A DNA stretch of 49,954 bases from Streptomyces gilvus. GTDB taxonomy: Bacteria; Actinomycetota; Actinomycetes; Streptomycetales; Streptomycetaceae. The notes under the pieces were generated by a model. That model made no database searches, was not told the origin of the DNA, and saw nothing but the letters and a program-made list of their open reading frames with translations. Each line of letters starts with the position of its first letter. Position 1 is the first letter of the stretch. The position numbers were made by a program, and so were the translations under genes. The DNA is taken from assembly GCF_022513565.1 (NCBI RefSeq), contig NZ_JAKWBE010000044.1:1-49954 (forward strand), given 5' to 3'. Shown in pieces: positions 48,038 through 49,954 of the stretch.

Positions 48038-48982
48038 GTGTTCGCTGCAGAACGTCGCCAATTGATCCTCGAAATGGTGCGAGCGAACGGGGCCGTGTCG
48101 CTCCGTGAGCTCGCCCGCGTCGTCCAGACCTCTGAAGTGACCGTACGGCGGGACGTGCGCGCACTGGAGGCAGAAGGACTCCTCGACCGCCGGCACGGCG
48201 GTGCGGTACTGCCGGGCGGGTTCACGCGGGAGTCCGGCTTTCCGCAGAAATCCCATCTCGCGACCGCCGAGAAGACGGCCATCGCCGATCTCGCCGCGAG
48301 CTTCGTCGAAGAAGGCGAGGCCATCGTGGTGGGGGCCGGTACGACCACCCAGGAGCTGGCCCGCCGGCTCGCCCGGGTGCCCGGCCTGACCGTCGTCACC
48401 AACTCCCTGCTGGTCGCCCAGGCCTTGGCCCATGCCAACCGGGTGGAGGTCGTGATGACCGGCGGGACCCTGCGCGGCTCCAACTACGCCCTGGTGGGCA
48501 GTGGGGCGGAGCAGTCCCTGCAGGGGCTGCGGGTCTCCCGTGCCTTCCTGTCCGGCAGCGGTCTCACGGCCGAGCGCGGGCTGTCCACGTCCAACATGCT
48601 GTCGGCCTCCGTCGACCGGGCGCTGGTCCAGGCGGCCGCGGAGGTCGTGGTGCTCGCCGATCACACCAAGCTCGGTACGGACACGATGTTCCAGACCGTG
48701 CCTACGGACGTGATCACCCGGCTCGTGACGGACGAGCCCCCGGCCCACGACGACCGGGCGGCGACGGAGTTGCAGGCCTTGGCGGACCAGGGTGTGCAGA
48801 TCGCCGTGGCGGGGGCGGCCGGAGGTTCCGGGAACCCGGGAGGCGATGCGGTCCCCCCGCGTCAGGCGCGGGCCCTGCCGGGACAGCGGCGGCAGGTTCC
48901 CGGGTCCGGTCTCAGGACGGCGACGGTGCTGGGGGACGCCGGGGTTGAGCGGGCCCGCGTCGCGGACATGCGGCGGCGATAG
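48038..48982 (+). CDS. DeoR/GlpR family transcriptional regulator
   Basis: 314 residues from GTG 48038. The N-terminal helix-turn-helix is MFAAERRQLILEMVRANGAVSLRELARVVQTSEVTVRRDVRALEAEGLLDRRHGGAV. The sugar-phosphate sensor domain covers about 75-235, with GAGTTTQELARRL, VVTNSLLVAQAL, VMTGGTLRGSNYALVG and VVLADHTKLGTDTMFQTV. A low-complexity tail of about 60 residues extends past the usual 250-260. DeoR-type repressors respond to phosphosugars, and position beside the nucleoside genes makes it the local candidate for binding CTACGCGCGTAG. No copy of that site precedes the gene itself. Not demonstrated. Confidence 0.92.
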   Translation: MFAAERRQLILEMVRANGAVSLRELARVVQTSEVTVRRDVRALEAEGLLDRRHGGAVLPGGFTRESGFPQKSHLATAEKTAIADLAASFVEEGEAIVVGAGTTTQELARRLARVPGLTVVTNSLLVAQALAHANRVEVVMTGGTLRGSNYALVGSGAEQSLQGLRVSRAFLSGSGLTAERGLSTSNMLSASVDRALVQAAAEVVVLADHTKLGTDTMFQTVPTDVITRLVTDEPPAHDDRAATELQALADQGVQIAVAGAAGGSGNPGGDAVPPRQARALPGQRRQVPGSGLRTATVLGDAGVERARVADMRRR

Positions 48983-49003
48983 GCCCCTCGGCGGCCCTTG
49001 TCC

Positions 49004-49633
49004 TCAGGCGTCTTTCAAGCCTCTCAGGGTCAGATCGAGCAACCTGTCCGGCAGTTGTGGGTCCGCCGGTGACTCCTCCGCCGCCAGTGCGATCGCGTGG
49101 GTCAGCTGGAGCAGGTCGCCCATCTCGACGTCCGCGCGGATTCTGCCCGCCTGCTGAGCCCGGGTCAGCAAGGCCTCACCCGCCTCGCGCATGGGGGTGC
49201 TGCAACGGGCGAGGGCAGAGGCCCGGTCCGATGACACGGACATCAACGCCCTGGCCAGTCCCCGGTATTCACCGGCGTGCGCCACGACCTCCCGCAGCCA
49301 CGTCACCAGCGCCGTGCACGGTTCCGGGGCCGTCCGGAGTTCCCTCGCCCGGGAGAGCAGGTCGTTGACGGCGTCCTCGAAGACCGCGCTCAGCAGGGCG
49401 TGGCGGTTGGGGAAGTGGCGGTAGAGGGTGCCGATGCCCACTCCGGCGCGGCGGGCCACGTCCTCCAGGGACGCGTCCGTGCCGTGGGTCGCGAAGGCCG
49501 CGCGGGCCTCGGTGAGCAGGCGGTCGTAGTTGCGGCGGGCGTCGGCGCGCATGGGGCGCGGGGCGGTGGGCGGCGTTCCCGTGCCGCCGGTGTCCGCTGT
49601 CCGCGCCGACGTCGTGGTCACCATGCCCTCCAT
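49004..49633 (-). CDS. TetR family transcriptional regulator
   Basis: 209 residues from ATG 49633; a GTG at 49621 with GGAGGG just upstream is an equally good start. The helix-turn-helix is RLLTEARAAFATHGTDASLEDVARRAGVGIGTLYRHFPNRHALLSAVF, followed by an all-helical ligand domain (TWLREVVAHAGEYRGLARALM). Target and ligand unknown. The next gene downstream on the same strand is the DeoR gene, but it is oppositely oriented (convergent). Confidence 0.93.
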   Translation of the reverse strand: MEGMVTTTSARTADTGGTGTPPTAPRPMRADARRNYDRLLTEARAAFATHGTDASLEDVARRAGVGIGTLYRHFPNRHALLSAVFEDAVNDLLSRARELRTAPEPCTALVTWLREVVAHAGEYRGLARALMSVSSDRASALARCSTPMREAGEALLTRAQQAGRIRADVEMGDLLQLTHAIALAAEESPADPQLPDRLLDLTLRGLKDA

Positions 49634-49681
49634 GTGCTCCCCGCGGTGCTTCCTCGTGCGTCCAGCATGCCACCGAGGTAC

Positions 49682-49850
49682 GCCGGTCGGGGGCGGGGAT
49701 GGGGGAGTGGCCGGGAGCAGGGATGGGGGAGCGGCGGGGATCGGGAAAGGGTGCGCCGGTCGGGAGCAGGGATGGGGGAGCGGCCGGGCTCGGAAAGGTG
49801 TGTCGGCCGGGGGCGGGGAGAGGAGAGCGCGGGCGGGGTTCGGGAAAGGC
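49682..49850. repeat. degenerate G-rich tandem repeats
   Basis: About three degenerate copies of a 49-base unit. The segment at 49712-49734 recurs exactly at 49761-49783. Many GGGG runs. No convincing gene. It lies between the TetR gene and the gene ending at 49909. Confidence 0.75.
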
Positions 49851-49891
49851 GAGGCGCCCGGGGGCTGGGGTTCCAGTCCGCCGGGCGCCTC
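49851..49891. terminator. strong terminator hairpin
   Basis: GAGGCGCCCGG (49851-49861) pairs perfectly with CCGGGCGCCTC (49881-49891), downstream of the minus-strand gene whose stop is at 49909. Confidence 0.88.
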
Positions 49892-49908
49892 GTGTGGACC
49901 GCGAGGCG

Positions 49909-49954
49909 TCAGTCCTTGATCTCGCAGATCGCGGCGCCGGAGCTGATGGACGCG
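49909..49954 (-). CDS. C-terminal codons of a probable biotin-dependent carboxylase alpha subunit (partial)
   Basis: Only 14 codons and the stop are in the window, reading ASISSGAAICEIKD. The ending SGAxICEIKD is how biotin carboxyl-carrier domains of actinobacterial acetyl/propionyl-CoA carboxylase alpha chains end. The biotinyl Lys motif is outside the window, so the call rests on these residues and on remembered gene order. Confidence 0.5.
   Translation of the reverse strand, partial: ASISSGAAICEIKD

Noticed and set aside
1..49954. CRISPR arrays, rRNA, prophage or biosynthetic (PKS/NRPS) clusters
   Set aside because: No regularly spaced direct repeats of CRISPR type, no rRNA signatures, and no phage or megasynthase genes were seen.

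Overview
The window is about 50 kb of very GC-rich DNA with strong third-position G/C bias, GTG starts and 1- to 8-base gene overlaps. It is the chromosome of a Streptomyces close to S. coelicolor. afsQ1/afsQ2/sigQ are recognisable, and the gene order fits what I remember of the SCO4869-SCO4921 stretch (recollection, no search done). It looks like core chromosome; the only clear mobile-element trace is a remnant near 45.3-45.55 kb.

Layout. 0.1-2.7 kb: an L,D-transpeptidase lipoprotein and a stand-alone catalytic subunit of a B12-dependent mutase. 2.8-13.2 kb: a cell-wall glycopolymer locus for a nonulosonic acid, most likely Kdn (teichulosonic acid). It has a NeuB-like synthase without the usual C-terminal domain, a CMP-ulosonate synthetase fused to a HAD phosphatase, a GT2 enzyme, and four large transferases with sialyltransferase-like signatures. 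13.4-15.5 kb: a methyltransferase and an M20 amidohydrolase. 15.6-22.9 kb: a nucleoside import and pyrimidine catabolism operon (BMP lipoprotein, ABC ATPase, two permeases, cytidine deaminase, thymidine phosphorylase). 23-29.3 kb: Uma2 protein, AEC permease, STAS protein, ECF sigma factor with a SnoaL domain, divergent MFS/LysR pair, alpha/beta hydrolase. 29.5-30.7 kb: adenosine deaminase. 30.8-37.4 kb: small secreted proteins, PspC, VanZ, the afsQ operon, sigQ and a uridine-kinase-like gene. 37.5-38 kb: a RelE/Phd-type pair. 38-41.4 kb: deoC with two aldehyde dehydrogenase genes. 41.7-45.2 kb: a membrane protein, phosphohexo/pentomutase and purine nucleoside phosphorylase. 45.3-50 kb: IS200/IS605-type end, orphan RelE, gamma-glutamylcyclotransferase, lpdA, DeoR and TetR regulators, and the last codons of a probable biotin-dependent carboxylase.

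How the genes fit together. Nucleoside genes are scattered over 30 kb but share a palindrome, CTACGCGCGTAG, in front of bmp, the ABC ATPase, add, deoC and punA. Imported nucleosides would be deaminated (cdd, add), phosphorolysed (deoA, punA), isomerised by the mutase, and cleaved by DeoC to glyceraldehyde-3-phosphate and acetaldehyde. The linked aldehyde dehydrogenase would oxidise the acetaldehyde.

The most striking unexplained element is the roughly 265-base leader between the operator at 16921 and the ABC ATPase. It folds on paper into a 20-bp perfect closing helix, an inner 19-bp helix, an 8-bp hairpin and a possible pseudoknot, and it precedes an ORF whose best start codon is ATC. I do not recognise it as a known riboswitch; it is the best candidate here for something undescribed.
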